DNA from: CAZAPG01 sp964486935
GTDB taxonomy: Bacteria; Chloroflexota; Anaerolineae; 4572-78; J111
Reading direction: 5' to 3'
DNA: 64,000 nucleotides
NCBI GenBank assembly: GCA_964486935.1
Contig: CAZAPG010000029.1
Span: 1-64,000 of the forward strand
Shown here: positions 1-7,790 of the stretch, piece by piece
Position numbering within the stretch: the first letter of the stretch is position 1
Layout of the letters: each line of letters starts with the position of its first letter
The notes under the pieces: model-generated
Database searches by the model: none
Told to the model about the DNA's origin: nothing
The model's input: the letters and a program-made list of their open reading frames with translations, nothing else
Program-made: the position numbers and the translations under genes

Positions 1-54
1 GTCGGCCACCCATTGGGTGCTGACCAGCGCGTCGGAATGGGCATAGTTACTCAT
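1..54 (-). CDS. Rhodanese-type sulfurtransferase, N-terminal fragment
   Basis: Only the first 18 codons lie in the window and the gene runs off the left edge. The peptide begins MSNYAHSDALVSTQWVAD, which resembles the start of thiosulfate/3-mercaptopyruvate sulfurtransferases, where a VSTQWVA-like segment opens the first rhodanese domain. Such enzymes move sulfane sulfur from thiosulfate or mercaptopyruvate to a thiol acceptor through an active-site cysteine, which is not visible here. The ATG is preceded by a strong AAGGAGAGG ribosome site. The upstream leader (100-300) carries a terminator with a competing antiterminator, so expression is probably controlled by attenuation. Family assignment rests on 18 residues. 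Confidence 0.55.
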   Translation of the reverse strand, partial: MSNYAHSDALVSTQWVAD

Positions 55-99
55 AATTGTTCCTCTCCTTATAATTAAATTTAATGATATTCAACAAAC

Positions 100-130
100 A
101 AAAAAGCCCACCGAGGTAACTCGATGGGCT
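100..130 (-). terminator. Intrinsic terminator in the rhodanese leader
   Basis: Read on the minus strand, an 11-bp stem (105-115 with 120-130, one A-C mismatch) closes a 4-nt loop and is followed by six T residues (105-100). It sits about 45 bp before the minus-strand start at 54, so it lies in that gene's 5' leader and not after a gene. Confidence 0.65.
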
Positions 131-300
131 TGATTAGCGTGAAAAGAATGTCACAAAAATTTACATAATATCAAAATCTGACACTCCACCGAGTTACTGG
201 ACGCGCATCCAGACAACACAAGCAAGCCACACAACACATGCAGGTGGTTTCATTGTTTGCATTGAATTCGGCTGAGTGAACGATATTATTTAACATTAAG
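131..300 (-). promoter_or_regulatory. Antiterminator-containing structured leader, possible riboswitch
   Basis: The minus-strand RNA segment GTAACTCGGTGG (197 to 186) can pair over 12 positions, one of them G-U, with bases 127-116. Those bases form the loop and 5' arm of the downstream terminator, so the two structures exclude each other. A small hairpin, CTGGA/TCCAG, lies just upstream. I do not recognise the sensing part: no T-box core or SAM-I consensus is visible. Confidence 0.45.
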
Positions 301-474
301 ATTTGGCGCGGCTTTGGTTACAAAGATGGGCTAGAGTATAAAAGCTTTTGGCAATATTGCAAATTTTGGTTGCCGGTTTGTAAAGGGTATCGTTTTGACA
401 TCCTGTGGCCCAATTTTCTTACAATCTTTCAAAAGAGTTTTTGCGTTAACCGCCAAACCGGATACATTGGCGCT

Positions 475-502
475 TTTCAAAGCGCGAAAAATAAATTACA
501 AT
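475..502 (+). promoter_or_regulatory. Promoter of the response regulator gene
   Basis: TTTTCA (475-480) and TACAAT (497-502) are separated by 16 bp. Transcription would start near 509, about 40 nt before the ATG at 550. Confidence 0.4.
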
Positions 503-549
503 AGGTTCACCGGTTGGGGGAATTTTTAGCCGGGCCAGGAGCAGTCAGC

Positions 550-921
550 ATGAAAAAAATTTTGTATATTGAAGATGCCCGCGCTCAACGCGAAATCATG
601 AAGCAAATGCTTGAGTTAAAAGGACAATATCAGGTAAGCATTGCCGACCACGGCCAGGAAGGTTTGGAAAAGGCGCGCGCCGAACATCCCGACGTAATTT
701 TAATGGATTTGCGGATGCCCATTATGAGTGGGCAGGACACTATCAAAGCTCTAAAAGCAGACCCTGATCTGGCCGACATCCCCATTATTGCTATTTCGGC
801 CTGGGCCGACCAAAAAAGCCGCGATAGCACCCTGGCCGCCGGCGCCGTGAAATTTTTTGAAAAACCCATCAATTACAATAAACTGATTGCCGAACTCGAG
901 AACCTGACCGGCAGTAATTGA
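550..921 (+). CDS. Stand-alone receiver domain protein (CheY-like)
   Basis: This 123-residue protein is a single two-component receiver domain with no output domain. The acidic pair E8-D9, the phospho-acceptor D53 in ILMDLRMP, the S/T position in ISAWA and the lysine in FEKPI are all present, so it should be phosphorylated by a histidine kinase. The ATG at 550 is preferred over an in-frame TTG at 514 because AGGAG lies 8 bp before it. No kinase gene is adjacent. A close paralogue that has lost the phosphorylation residues is encoded at 30853-31302. The protein may act by protein-protein contact or with a distant hybrid kinase. Its target is unknown. Confidence 0.85.
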   Translation: MKKILYIEDARAQREIMKQMLELKGQYQVSIADHGQEGLEKARAEHPDVILMDLRMPIMSGQDTIKALKADPDLADIPIIAISAWADQKSRDSTLAAGAVKFFEKPINYNKLIAELENLTGSN

Positions 922-948
922 CCGCCTTTTCACTCGATACCAAACGGC

Positions 949-1013
949 TGCGCCCCAAATTCACAGGGCTGCTCTGTCCATACTCAAAATTTGGGACAGA
1001 CCCGTACCAAACA
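949..1013 (+). repeat. Partial copy of dispersed ~100-bp repeat
   Basis: The segment containing AAAATTTGGGACAGACCCG matches one end of the fuller copies at 31365-31450, 36433-36526 and 57061-57163. It lies between the receiver gene and serC. Confidence 0.45.
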
Positions 1014-1037
1014 AGTCCAAATTAAAAGGATGCAATT

Positions 1038-2129
1038 ATGCCAGAACGAATCTTTAATTTTAGCGCCGGTCCGGCAGTGCTGCCCGTACCGGTTTTAGAA
1101 CGCGCCCGCGATGAAATGTTAAACTGGAACGGCTGCGGCATGTCGGTGATGGAGATGAGCCACCGCTCAAAAGAATTTACCGGCATTATTGAACACGCCG
1201 AAGCCGGGCTGCGCAAACACCTCAATATTCCCGCCAATTACCAGGTGCTCTTTTTGCAGGGCGGCGCCAGCCTGCAATTTGCAATGGTTCCAATGAATTT
1301 GTATTTGCAGGGCAACCCCATCGACGTGATTAACACCGGAGCCTGGACCCAAAAGGCCATCGAGGAAATTGAAAAGGTGGCAGCCTACAACCTGGCCGCC
1401 TCAACCGAGGCCGAAAACTTTACCCGCCTGCCGGCCCCCGATGAAATCAGGCTGGATGCAAACGCCTCGTATGCGCATCTATGCTCTAACAACACCATTT
1501 TTGGCACGCAGTGGCACAGCTTTCCCGGCACCGGCGAGATTCCGCTGGTGGCCGACATGTCGTCAGATATTCTCTCGCGCCAAATTGACGTGTCGAACTT
1601 TGGGCTGATTTTTGCCGGAGCGCAAAAAAATATCGGCCCTTCGGGCGTCACCATCGTCATCATCCGCGCCGACCTGGCCGAACGCGCGCCCAAAACGCTG
1701 CCGGTAATGCTGCAATATCGCACCCACATAAAAAGCAAATCGCTTTACAATACGCCGCCTACCTTTGGCATTTATATGATTGGGCTGGTGATGGATTGGA
1801 TTGAGGCCGAGGGCGGAGTGTCGGCCATTGAGCAGCGCAACCGGGCGCAGGCCAAAATGCTGTACGACGCTATTGACAACACCGATTTTTACACCGGCCC
1901 GGTGGCCAAAAACGACCGCTCGTTTATGAACGTGGTTTTTCGCGTTGAAAACGGCAACGAGGAGTTGGAAAAGAAATTTGTGGCCGAGGCGTCAGCCGCC
2001 GGATTGAGCAGCCTGAAAGGGCATCGCTCGGTTGGCGGCATCAGGGCTTCAATTTACAACGCCCAGCCCACCGCAGCGGTTGAGGCCCTGGTTGATTTTA
2101 TGAAGCAGTTTGAAGCCAGATACGGCTGA
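1038..2129 (+). CDS. serC: Phosphoserine aminotransferase
   Basis: SerC converts 3-phosphohydroxypyruvate and glutamate to phosphoserine and 2-oxoglutarate, the second step of serine synthesis, and in some bacteria also serves pyridoxal phosphate synthesis. The 363-residue protein opens with the family signature FNFSAGPAVLP. It carries the cofactor lysine K197 in FAGAQKNIGPSG and the C-terminal GLSSLKGHRSVGGIRASIYNA segment typical of the family (quoted from about residues 318-338 with key residues H328, R329, G332). The length is normal. AAAGGATG precedes the ATG. serA and serB are not in the window, but glyA, which uses serine, lies 3.7 kb downstream on the same strand. It appears to be transcribed alone, since the next gene is convergent only 7 bp away. 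Confidence 0.96.
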   Translation: MPERIFNFSAGPAVLPVPVLERARDEMLNWNGCGMSVMEMSHRSKEFTGIIEHAEAGLRKHLNIPANYQVLFLQGGASLQFAMVPMNLYLQGNPIDVINTGAWTQKAIEEIEKVAAYNLAASTEAENFTRLPAPDEIRLDANASYAHLCSNNTIFGTQWHSFPGTGEIPLVADMSSDILSRQIDVSNFGLIFAGAQKNIGPSGVTIVIIRADLAERAPKTLPVMLQYRTHIKSKSLYNTPPTFGIYMIGLVMDWIEAEGGVSAIEQRNRAQAKMLYDAIDNTDFYTGPVAKNDRSFMNVVFRVENGNEELEKKFVAEASAAGLSSLKGHRSVGGIRASIYNAQPTAAVEALVDFMKQFEARYG

Positions 2130-2136
2130 ACAGAGA

Positions 2137-2619
2137 TTACCCGGCCTGCTGTTTGGCTTTTTGACGCTCCAAACGATGCCGCTGGCGCGCTTCACCCTCG
2201 GCCCAGCGGCGTTTCTCTTCTTCGGTTTCCACAATTAGCGGGGGGACTTCTGCCGGACGACCATTTTCATCGAGGGCCACGTACACCAGAAAGGCCGAGT
2301 TGGTGTGAGTGTACTCGCCGGTCAGGGGATTTTCGGCCAGCACTTTAACCCCCACCTCCAAAGAGCTGCGCCCCACCCAGTTGAGGCTGGCTTTAAGGGT
2401 CAACACATTGCCCACCCGCACCGGCGAGAGAAAGGTCATCGAGTCGATGGCGACCGTGACCACGTGACATTGGGCGTGGCGCACGGCGCACAGCGCGCCG
2501 GCCTCGTCGGCCAGCTTCATAATGACTCCACCGTGAATATTGCCCATGGGGTTGGTGTGTTCCGGCAACATCAACTGGGTCAGGATTACCTGGCTGGCGG
2601 CAACGGTTTTAGCCTTCAT
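2137..2619 (-). CDS. Acyl-CoA thioesterase, hotdog fold (YciA/ACOT type)
   Basis: The 160-residue protein has the single hotdog domain of acyl-CoA hydrolases: HTNPMGNIHGGVIMK followed by the helix LADEAGALCAVRH, with the catalytic Asp in LADEAG. It should hydrolyse acyl-CoA to free acid and CoA in the cytoplasm. Substrate range cannot be read from sequence. The ATG at 2619 overlaps the stop of the upstream phosphoesterase gene as TAATG, which points to translational coupling, so it is preferred over a start 27 bp upstream. The last 30 residues are charged (EEEKRRWAEGEARQRHRLER). It is the last gene of a three-gene minus-strand operon running from 4574. Confidence 0.88.
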   Translation of the reverse strand: MKAKTVAASQVILTQLMLPEHTNPMGNIHGGVIMKLADEAGALCAVRHAQCHVVTVAIDSMTFLSPVRVGNVLTLKASLNWVGRSSLEVGVKVLAENPLTGEYTHTNSAFLVYVALDENGRPAEVPPLIVETEEEKRRWAEGEARQRHRLERQKAKQQAG

Positions 2620-4007
2620 TATTGCACCCCCAGCGAGCCGGACCAAACCTCAAAGGGCCGGCCTTTGCGTTCGTCGTTTTGGTAAAAAGCAAAGTAGGTC
2701 ATTTCGTGGTAGCCCATAAACTCCTGTTCTTTGGGGTTAAAGCGAGCCAGTTCATGCACGCGCCGCCAGGTGCCGCTGTTCAAATACATCTGGTCCAGCC
2801 GCCGCCCGCCGGCATAGGCTGAGTCGAGCGGTACAATTTCGCGGTGGTGGGTGTGGCCGTGCACTATAAAGCGGGCGGTTTTGTTAATAAAGGCCGGTTC
2901 CTTAAAGGCGGTTTGATGATAGGTTACTTCGCCGCCGCGCGCCTTTTCTTTGAGCCAGGTAACAAGCTGGCTAATTTGCTGCATCGACACGCCTTTGGAG
3001 AATTTTAAGGCCCATTCCAGTTTGTCAACGCCATCAAAAAAGTTTAGGGCGACATCGCGCGCTCTGACAAATTGCAAATGCAAAAATTCGTCGGCCAGGT
3101 TGTCCCAAATATTTTTTACCCGTTTGATTTGCTTTTGGTCGCGGCAGGTGCGCTTGAGCAGGCTGTTTATCCAAATGGGGATGACCAGCATCGGGCGCAC
3201 GTTGTCCAGCTCTTTCAGGCCGTCCAGGCAGGCGCGGGGCAACTCGTCGCCCATCTGGCGGCGCACTTCTGCCGGAAAGCGATTGAGCAACTCCACCACC
3301 ACGGCATCGCCCAATGACGAGGCGTTGCGCCCGGCTTCTTCTTCAAAATTGTCAGGGTCGTAAATATCGCCGTGGCGAGCAAATACCTGATGGCGGGCCA
3401 TCAACTCTGCAAGCTCTGGCAACTCCTCCGGCGCGTGCGGAAAGGGCGTGGCAGGGTTGTTAGCCAGCCCCATTGCCTCCACCACCTGCTGCCGAATTTT
3501 GTTGTAGGTTAAGCCGGGCAGGCGATAAAACCAATCGTGATTGCCCACCATGTAATGAAGGCGCACTTCAACCGGCACGCGGTCGGGGTCTCCGGGGTTG
3601 CGGGAGACATCGGCGGGCTGGCCGGCGCCGGTAGCGGGCGGAATGGTAACGGTTTGGCCGTTGTTGAGACTGCGCAGTACCTCTAACGACCCGGTGTTGT
3701 TTTGCAATATGGCCGCGTTAATGGTTTGAATTTTGTTGACAAACGCCTTGCCGTAGGGGTCATCCCAGGGGCGAACGGGCGGGTCGTCTTCATTATCTAC
3801 CCATTTGGTTGAGCGAATCAGGTCGAACACGTCGCCCAGTAAAATCAAGTCCAGGCGCTCGATGGGCCGGTATTTGCCATCGCTGCGCCATGAGGCGTCG
3901 TAGGCCATATCACTGAGCCGGTTGCGGAAAATGCGGAACGCTCCGGCGCTAATGGTTTCGCCGGAGGTGCCGTCGGACAGGTGCAAGTCGCTGATGATAA
4001 CAAGCAT
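2619..4007 (-). CDS. Calcineurin-like metallophosphoesterase
   Basis: The 462-residue protein has all the two-metal phosphoesterase motifs: D7-x-H9 in SDLHLS, D59 in LLGDVFD, GNHDWF at about 155-160, and HGHTHH near residue 385. These bind the dinuclear metal centre used to hydrolyse phosphomono- or phosphodiesters. It is longer than simple phosphodiesterases because of a helical insertion between the GNHD and GHTH motifs (about residues 215-370), which probably defines the substrate. No signal peptide is seen, so it is cytoplasmic. It lies 18 bp after a helical unknown protein and overlaps the thioesterase gene. Substrate unknown. Confidence 0.85.
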   Translation of the reverse strand: MLVIISDLHLSDGTSGETISAGAFRIFRNRLSDMAYDASWRSDGKYRPIERLDLILLGDVFDLIRSTKWVDNEDDPPVRPWDDPYGKAFVNKIQTINAAILQNNTGSLEVLRSLNNGQTVTIPPATGAGQPADVSRNPGDPDRVPVEVRLHYMVGNHDWFYRLPGLTYNKIRQQVVEAMGLANNPATPFPHAPEELPELAELMARHQVFARHGDIYDPDNFEEEAGRNASSLGDAVVVELLNRFPAEVRRQMGDELPRACLDGLKELDNVRPMLVIPIWINSLLKRTCRDQKQIKRVKNIWDNLADEFLHLQFVRARDVALNFFDGVDKLEWALKFSKGVSMQQISQLVTWLKEKARGGEVTYHQTAFKEPAFINKTARFIVHGHTHHREIVPLDSAYAGGRRLDQMYLNSGTWRRVHELARFNPKEQEFMGYHEMTYFAFYQNDERKGRPFEVWSGSLGVQ

Positions 4008-4025
4008 AAGATTACCCTAACATTA

Positions 4026-4574
4026 TTAAACCTGGTCGGACTCGATCATCTCTTTAATCAGGTTGGCCAGCGAGCGGCGCGTTTCGGTATCAATGGCGTC
4101 GCGGGTCATTTCTCTGAATTTTTGAACCCGCTCTTGCTCACGAAAGTAGTAGGCCATGTCGGGCAGCACGCGCAGGGCCTCGCGGCAGAGCGCCCTGATT
4201 TTCATCAGGCTGTCAATTTCATCCAGCCCCAGCGCCTGCTGTTTGTTGATTTCGTCCAGCAATCGCTCAAGCTCGCGCCGCCAGTGGTCCAGCTCATTTT
4301 CAGATTGCAGATAGTATTCGGCCTCGCCAACTATCAGCAATTCCAAAATTTCGTACTCGGCGGCGGTCAGGGGTTGCCCTTCTTCTAATTTAGCCAGAAT
4401 GGGCCAGAGCATATCTTCCAGCCTGGCCTGAAAAGCTTCGCGGGCCAGCCCTTCCAGCGCGTCGATTTCTGCCTGAAAGGCCAGGTAATTGGCCTCGCTT
4501 TCTTGTTTAAAAGATTTTTGGGCTGTATTGATAACCCGGCTTATTTTAGCCTCAACCGCTTTTGCGTCAACCAT
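4026..4574 (-). CDS. Helical protein of unknown function
   Basis: I do not recognise this 182-residue protein. It is almost wholly alpha-helical by composition, rich in Glu, Leu, Arg and Lys, with heptad-like stretches, so it may form a coiled coil. No signal peptide, membrane segment or catalytic motif is visible. The ATG at 4574 follows AGGGGGCC and is chosen over an in-frame start 33 bp upstream. It is the first gene of the operon with the metallophosphoesterase (18 bp downstream) and the thioesterase, so it may be a partner or regulator of the phosphoesterase. That link is inferred from position only. Confidence 0.7.
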   Translation of the reverse strand: MVDAKAVEAKISRVINTAQKSFKQESEANYLAFQAEIDALEGLAREAFQARLEDMLWPILAKLEEGQPLTAAEYEILELLIVGEAEYYLQSENELDHWRRELERLLDEINKQQALGLDEIDSLMKIRALCREALRVLPDMAYYFREQERVQKFREMTRDAIDTETRRSLANLIKEMIESDQV

Positions 4575-4726
4575 GGGCGGCCCCCTGTGAATGAGTGTTA
4601 AAATCAACGATACCGAAATACGGGGGGATTGTCAAGCAGAGAAAAGAATTGGGGGCAACTTAAAAAGATGTTTGCGCTATTACCTAAAAATTGTTATAGT
4701 GACTCAATTAAACAAGGAGGTATGGA

Positions 4727-5026
4727 ATGGCTGTAGAAAAGTTAACGGCAGACCAACTGGCAGCGGCGTTGAAGGAACTGCCCGGTTGGGAATTAAAAAA
4801 CGACAAGCTGCACCGGGAGTTGAAGTTTAAGAATTTTGTTGAGGCCTGGGGCTTTATGACGCAGGCCGCCATATTGGCCCAGCAAATGGACCATCACCCG
4901 GAATGGTTTAACGTGTACAGTAAAGTGATTATCGACCTGACCACCCACGAGGCCAACGGCATTAGCCAGCGCGATATTGAGCTGGCCAAAAAGATGGATA
5001 AAATTGCCGAGAAGTTGCTGGCTTAA
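4727..5026 (+). CDS. 4a-hydroxytetrahydrobiopterin dehydratase (PCD/DCoH)
   Basis: The 99-residue protein is a pterin-4a-carbinolamine dehydratase, which dehydrates the 4a-hydroxypterin released by aromatic amino acid hydroxylases. The motif DHHPEWFNVYSKV (H56, H57, P58, E59, W60) and the later H74 in TTHEANG match the three active-site histidines. The length is typical and the site AAGGAGG is close to ideal. No phenylalanine hydroxylase lies nearby. In bacteria without one, PCD homologues have been linked to molybdopterin metabolism, so the real substrate is open. It appears monocistronic and converges on the SCP2-like gene with a 4-bp gap. Confidence 0.93.
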   Translation: MAVEKLTADQLAAALKELPGWELKNDKLHRELKFKNFVEAWGFMTQAAILAQQMDHHPEWFNVYSKVIIDLTTHEANGISQRDIELAKKMDKIAEKLLA

Positions 5027-5030
5027 CGAG

Positions 5031-5450
5031 TCAACCTGAGGGAAAGATAGTCTCGAGCCGGGTGGTGCAGTTGACCAACTCGTTGGCGGCCCGCACGTTG
5101 CGCATAATTTTGGTCATATTGCCTTTGACCGTCAACTGGCGGGTCAGCAACGCCTTGATGGGGTCAACTTTTTTTTGAGCAATGGCTTGCCACACCCGCA
5201 TGGGGCCGCTAATGCAAAATTCCGGGTTCAGGTCGTTGTAATCATTGGCTACAAACGCATCCCGGCACTGGCCGTGATACAGGTCCATGTACATGTAAAT
5301 AGGTTCCGGCCATTGCTCATCCGGCTCTACAATAAACAGAAAATCCCCCTCCCAATTTTTGGCCGCCTCCTGATAGGCCTGACTCCTGTTGCATTCGGCC
5401 CCCAACTGTTTAATCCAGGCATCTGTAGCAAAAGGAATGCCGCGTTCCAT
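5031..5450 (-). CDS. SCP2 sterol-binding-domain-like protein
   Basis: The 139-residue protein looks like a small SCP2-fold lipid-binding protein: FLFIVEPDEQWPEPIYMYMDL followed by a stretch with AFVANDYNDL, and a C-terminal LTRQLTVKGNMTKIMRNV. That last stretch corresponds to the conserved 'gklkvkGdm..amk' end of SCP2 domains. Members bind acyl chains or sterol-like lipids in a hydrophobic tunnel and have no catalytic residues. GGGGAGGAAC precedes the ATG. It is a single gene convergent with the pterin dehydratase. The assignment rests on the C-terminal motif and length, so the function is only probable. Confidence 0.6.
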   Translation of the reverse strand: MERGIPFATDAWIKQLGAECNRSQAYQEAAKNWEGDFLFIVEPDEQWPEPIYMYMDLYHGQCRDAFVANDYNDLNPEFCISGPMRVWQAIAQKKVDPIKALLTRQLTVKGNMTKIMRNVRAANELVNCTTRLETIFPSG

Positions 5451-5567
5451 GGATAGTTCCTCCCCTTGAAATTTTAACGATCAGTTTATAGCCTGTGCTG
5501 ATTATACTATGTACCCAAAATAAAAACACAATAGGGCAAAAGTCACCTTTTTATTAAAAGAGCGATT

Positions 5568-5595
5568 TTGCCAATTATGCGCCCAATGGTATAAT
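5568..5595 (+). promoter_or_regulatory. Promoter of tRNA-Val
   Basis: TTGCCA (5568-5573) and a perfect TATAAT (5590-5595) are separated by 16 bp. Transcription would start about 8 nt before the tRNA. Confidence 0.65.
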
Positions 5596-5609
5596 TCACC
5601 CTAGGTTGG

Positions 5610-5683
5610 GGGCGGTTAGCTCAGTTGGTTAGAGCGCCACGTTGACATCGTGGAGGCCACAAGTTCGAGTCTTGTACCGCCCA
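5610..5683 (+). tRNA. tRNA-Val (anticodon GAC)
   Basis: A 74-nt cloverleaf can be drawn. The acceptor stem GGGCGGT/ACCGCCC is perfect, the D-loop contains AGCTCAGTTGGTTAGAGC, and the anticodon stem CCACG/CGTGG closes the loop TTGACAT with anticodon GAC at 5644-5646. The T-loop is GTTCGAGTC and the discriminator base is A. It reads GUC and GUU valine codons. The 3' CCA is not encoded. It has its own promoter and terminator. Confidence 0.96.
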
Positions 5684-5688
5684 CTCAA

Positions 5689-5714
5689 AAGCCTGGCCAG
5701 GCCAGGCTTTTTTT
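5689..5714 (+). terminator. Terminator of tRNA-Val
   Basis: AGCCTGG/CCAGGCT forms a 7-bp stem with a 5-nt loop, followed by seven T residues. It begins 6 nt after the tRNA. Confidence 0.85.
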
Positions 5715-5801
5715 ATTGGCGTAATTTTTGGCAAAGAAACATCTTTGGCCTAAACTTAGCTTCAACCGGCATAATTTTGCCTAACTATTTTAGGAGATTT
5801 A

Positions 5802-7076
5802 ATGATGACCCAAAACCCAAGAGTTGCCGCCGCCGATGAAATTTTAGCCAGAGTAGACCCGGAATTGCTGGAAGCTATCAGAGGCGAGCGCCGCCGCCAG
5901 CGTGAACAGATTGAAATGATTGCCTCAGAAAATTATACCAGCGCCGCCGTGCTGGCCGCGCAAGGCTCGGTGTTGACCAACAAATACGCCGAGGGCTATC
6001 CAGAGCATCGCTACTACGGCGGCTGCGAGTTTGTTGACGTGGCCGAAGAGCTGGCTCGCTCACGCGCCAAAAAACTGTTTGGCGCGGAACACGCCAACGT
6101 GCAGCCCCACTCCGGCTCTCAGGCCAACGCCGCCGCTTACATGGCCCTGCTCAAACCGGGCGATACCGTGCTGGCCTTTAAGCTGGACCACGGCGGCCAC
6201 CTGACCCACGGCATGAAAATCAACTTTTCCGGCCACTACTACAACTTTGTTCATTACGGCGTTCACCCCGAAACCGAGCAGCTAGATTACGACGACATTG
6301 CCAAACTGGCCAAAGAACACCGGCCCAAAATGGTAGTGGCCGGAGCCAGCGCCTACCCTCGCCTGTTCAACTTCCCCCGGCTGCGTGAAATTGCCGATAG
6401 CGTAGGCGCTTATCTCATGTTCGATATGGCCCACGTGGCCGGCCTGATTGCCGTAGACCTGCACCCCGACCCCATACCCTACTGCGATATTGTGACCACC
6501 ACCACCCACAAAACCCTGCGCGGCGCCAGAGGCGGAATGATTCTGTGCAAGGCCGAACACGCCAAAGCCGTTGACCGGGCCGTATTCCCCGGCAACCAGG
6601 GCGGGCCGCTCATGCACATTGTCGCGGCCAAAGCCGTCACCTTTCAAGAGGCTCTGCAACCCGGCTTCAAAGCTTACCAGCAGGCCATCATCGACAACGC
6701 CCAGGTATTAGCCAGCACCCTCACCAACGGCGGTCTGCGGCTGGTCTCCGGCGGCACCGATAACCACCTGCTGCTGGTAGACCTGCGCCACGCCGATGTC
6801 ACCGGCCAGCAGGCTGAAGATGGCCTGCACCAGGCCGGCATCACCATCAACAAAAACCTGATTCCGTATGACCCGCAGCCCCCGCGAGTCACCAGCGGCA
6901 TCCGGCTGGGTACGCCGGCCATTACCACCCGCGGCTTTGGCAAAGCCGAAATGAAAACCGTCGGCGAGGCCATTCTCAATGTCATCTTCCACATCAACGA
7001 TGAGGCCATGATTAAAGAAGTTCGCCAGGTAACCGCCCAGCTTTGCAGCCGCTTCCCTGTGCCGGGGCTGGAGTAA
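5802..7076 (+). CDS. glyA: Serine hydroxymethyltransferase
   Basis: GlyA interconverts serine and glycine with transfer of a one-carbon unit to tetrahydrofolate. The 424-residue protein is full length. The motifs are EMIASENYTSAAVL, KYAEGYPEHRYYGG and the PLP lysine K237 in TTTTHKTLRGARGG. Two ATG codons occur in tandem (5802 and 5805). AGGAG at 5792 is 5 bp from the first and 8 bp from the second, so the second is equally likely. The gene follows the tRNA-Val terminator, so it probably has its own promoter. It is convergent with the HAD hydrolase gene (5-bp gap). Confidence 0.97.
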   Translation: MMTQNPRVAAADEILARVDPELLEAIRGERRRQREQIEMIASENYTSAAVLAAQGSVLTNKYAEGYPEHRYYGGCEFVDVAEELARSRAKKLFGAEHANVQPHSGSQANAAAYMALLKPGDTVLAFKLDHGGHLTHGMKINFSGHYYNFVHYGVHPETEQLDYDDIAKLAKEHRPKMVVAGASAYPRLFNFPRLREIADSVGAYLMFDMAHVAGLIAVDLHPDPIPYCDIVTTTTHKTLRGARGGMILCKAEHAKAVDRAVFPGNQGGPLMHIVAAKAVTFQEALQPGFKAYQQAIIDNAQVLASTLTNGGLRLVSGGTDNHLLLVDLRHADVTGQQAEDGLHQAGITINKNLIPYDPQPPRVTSGIRLGTPAITTRGFGKAEMKTVGEAILNVIFHINDEAMIKEVRQVTAQLCSRFPVPGLE

Positions 7077-7081
7077 ACCCG

Positions 7082-7690
7082 TTATTTTACCCCGGTCATC
7101 TCCGCCAGCTTTTGCTGCGCTGCCTGCGGGTCGGCAAAATGGATGGTTTGCATGCCGACCCGCTCCGCGCCCCGGATATTTTCCATAAAATCATCAATAA
7201 ACAGCGCCTCTTCCGGCTTTACGCCGACCCGCTCCGCCGCCAGGTAATAAATTTGGGGGTCCGGCTTCATCACCCCCACCTCAGCCGAAATTACAACGCC
7301 ATCAAAGTAGTTTATAAAGGGGAACACCTCGCTCCACAGCCGGCGGGCGTCATCGGCAAAGTTACTCAGCAGGCCGGTGCGGTAGCCCGCCTGCCGCAGC
7401 CGTTTGACCTGCTCAACCAGCGGCTGGTTCAACTCGTCGCCGGCAAAAAAGTCGCGGCGCATTTGGGCCAGTTCGGCTTCGGCCAGTCCAAAATAATTAC
7501 CCAGCCATTGCCAGTGGGCCTCAAAACTTTTTTGGCCCAATTGCGCCTGCCGGCCCGACTCGCCGTTGAACACAAAATTCTCAAATTCCCAGGCGTCCAT
7601 GACCAAGCGGCCTGCCCACTTCTGGCGACCCGCCCGGCTGCGGGTGCGAATCAACACCCCGCCAACATCAAAAATTACGGCTTTTAGCAC
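7082..7690 (-). CDS. HAD superfamily hydrolase (IA variant)
   Basis: The 202-residue protein belongs to the haloacid dehalogenase superfamily. The nucleophile is D8 in VIFDVGGVLI, where the usual second Asp is replaced by Gly as in the FDxGGVL subgroup. Motif II is GLLSNF, motif III lysine lies in VMKPDP, and motif IV is FIDDFMEN. The helical cap between residues 15 and 90 marks subclass I. Such enzymes are mostly small-molecule phosphatases in the cytoplasm. The exact substrate cannot be read. The start is GTG after GGAGGGGG. It is a single gene, with a hairpin terminator between it and the CpaE-like gene upstream. Confidence 0.85.
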   Translation of the reverse strand: MLKAVIFDVGGVLIRTRSRAGRQKWAGRLVMDAWEFENFVFNGESGRQAQLGQKSFEAHWQWLGNYFGLAEAELAQMRRDFFAGDELNQPLVEQVKRLRQAGYRTGLLSNFADDARRLWSEVFPFINYFDGVVISAEVGVMKPDPQIYYLAAERVGVKPEEALFIDDFMENIRGAERVGMQTIHFADPQAAQQKLAEMTGVK

Positions 7691-7734
7691 CTGCCCCCTC
7701 CAAATTTTTAGAAATTCTCAGGAAAATTTCTCTT

Positions 7735-7775
7735 CAAACAAAAACCCCCGGCTGCCGGGGGTTCTTTTATTTTTA
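7735..7775 (-). terminator. Terminator after the receiver-CpaE gene
   Basis: A 9-10 bp GC-rich inverted repeat at 7743-7763 (AACCCCCGG and its complement) is flanked by an A-run on the left and T-rich sequence on the right. It can end transcription on either strand. It follows the minus-strand stop at 7791. Confidence 0.75.
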
Positions 7776-7790
7776 GCCTTAACCGGAGGC

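Noticed and set aside
54..300. T-box leader
   Set aside because: The T-box core (TGGNACCGCG-like) is absent and the downstream gene is not an aminoacyl-tRNA or amino acid gene.
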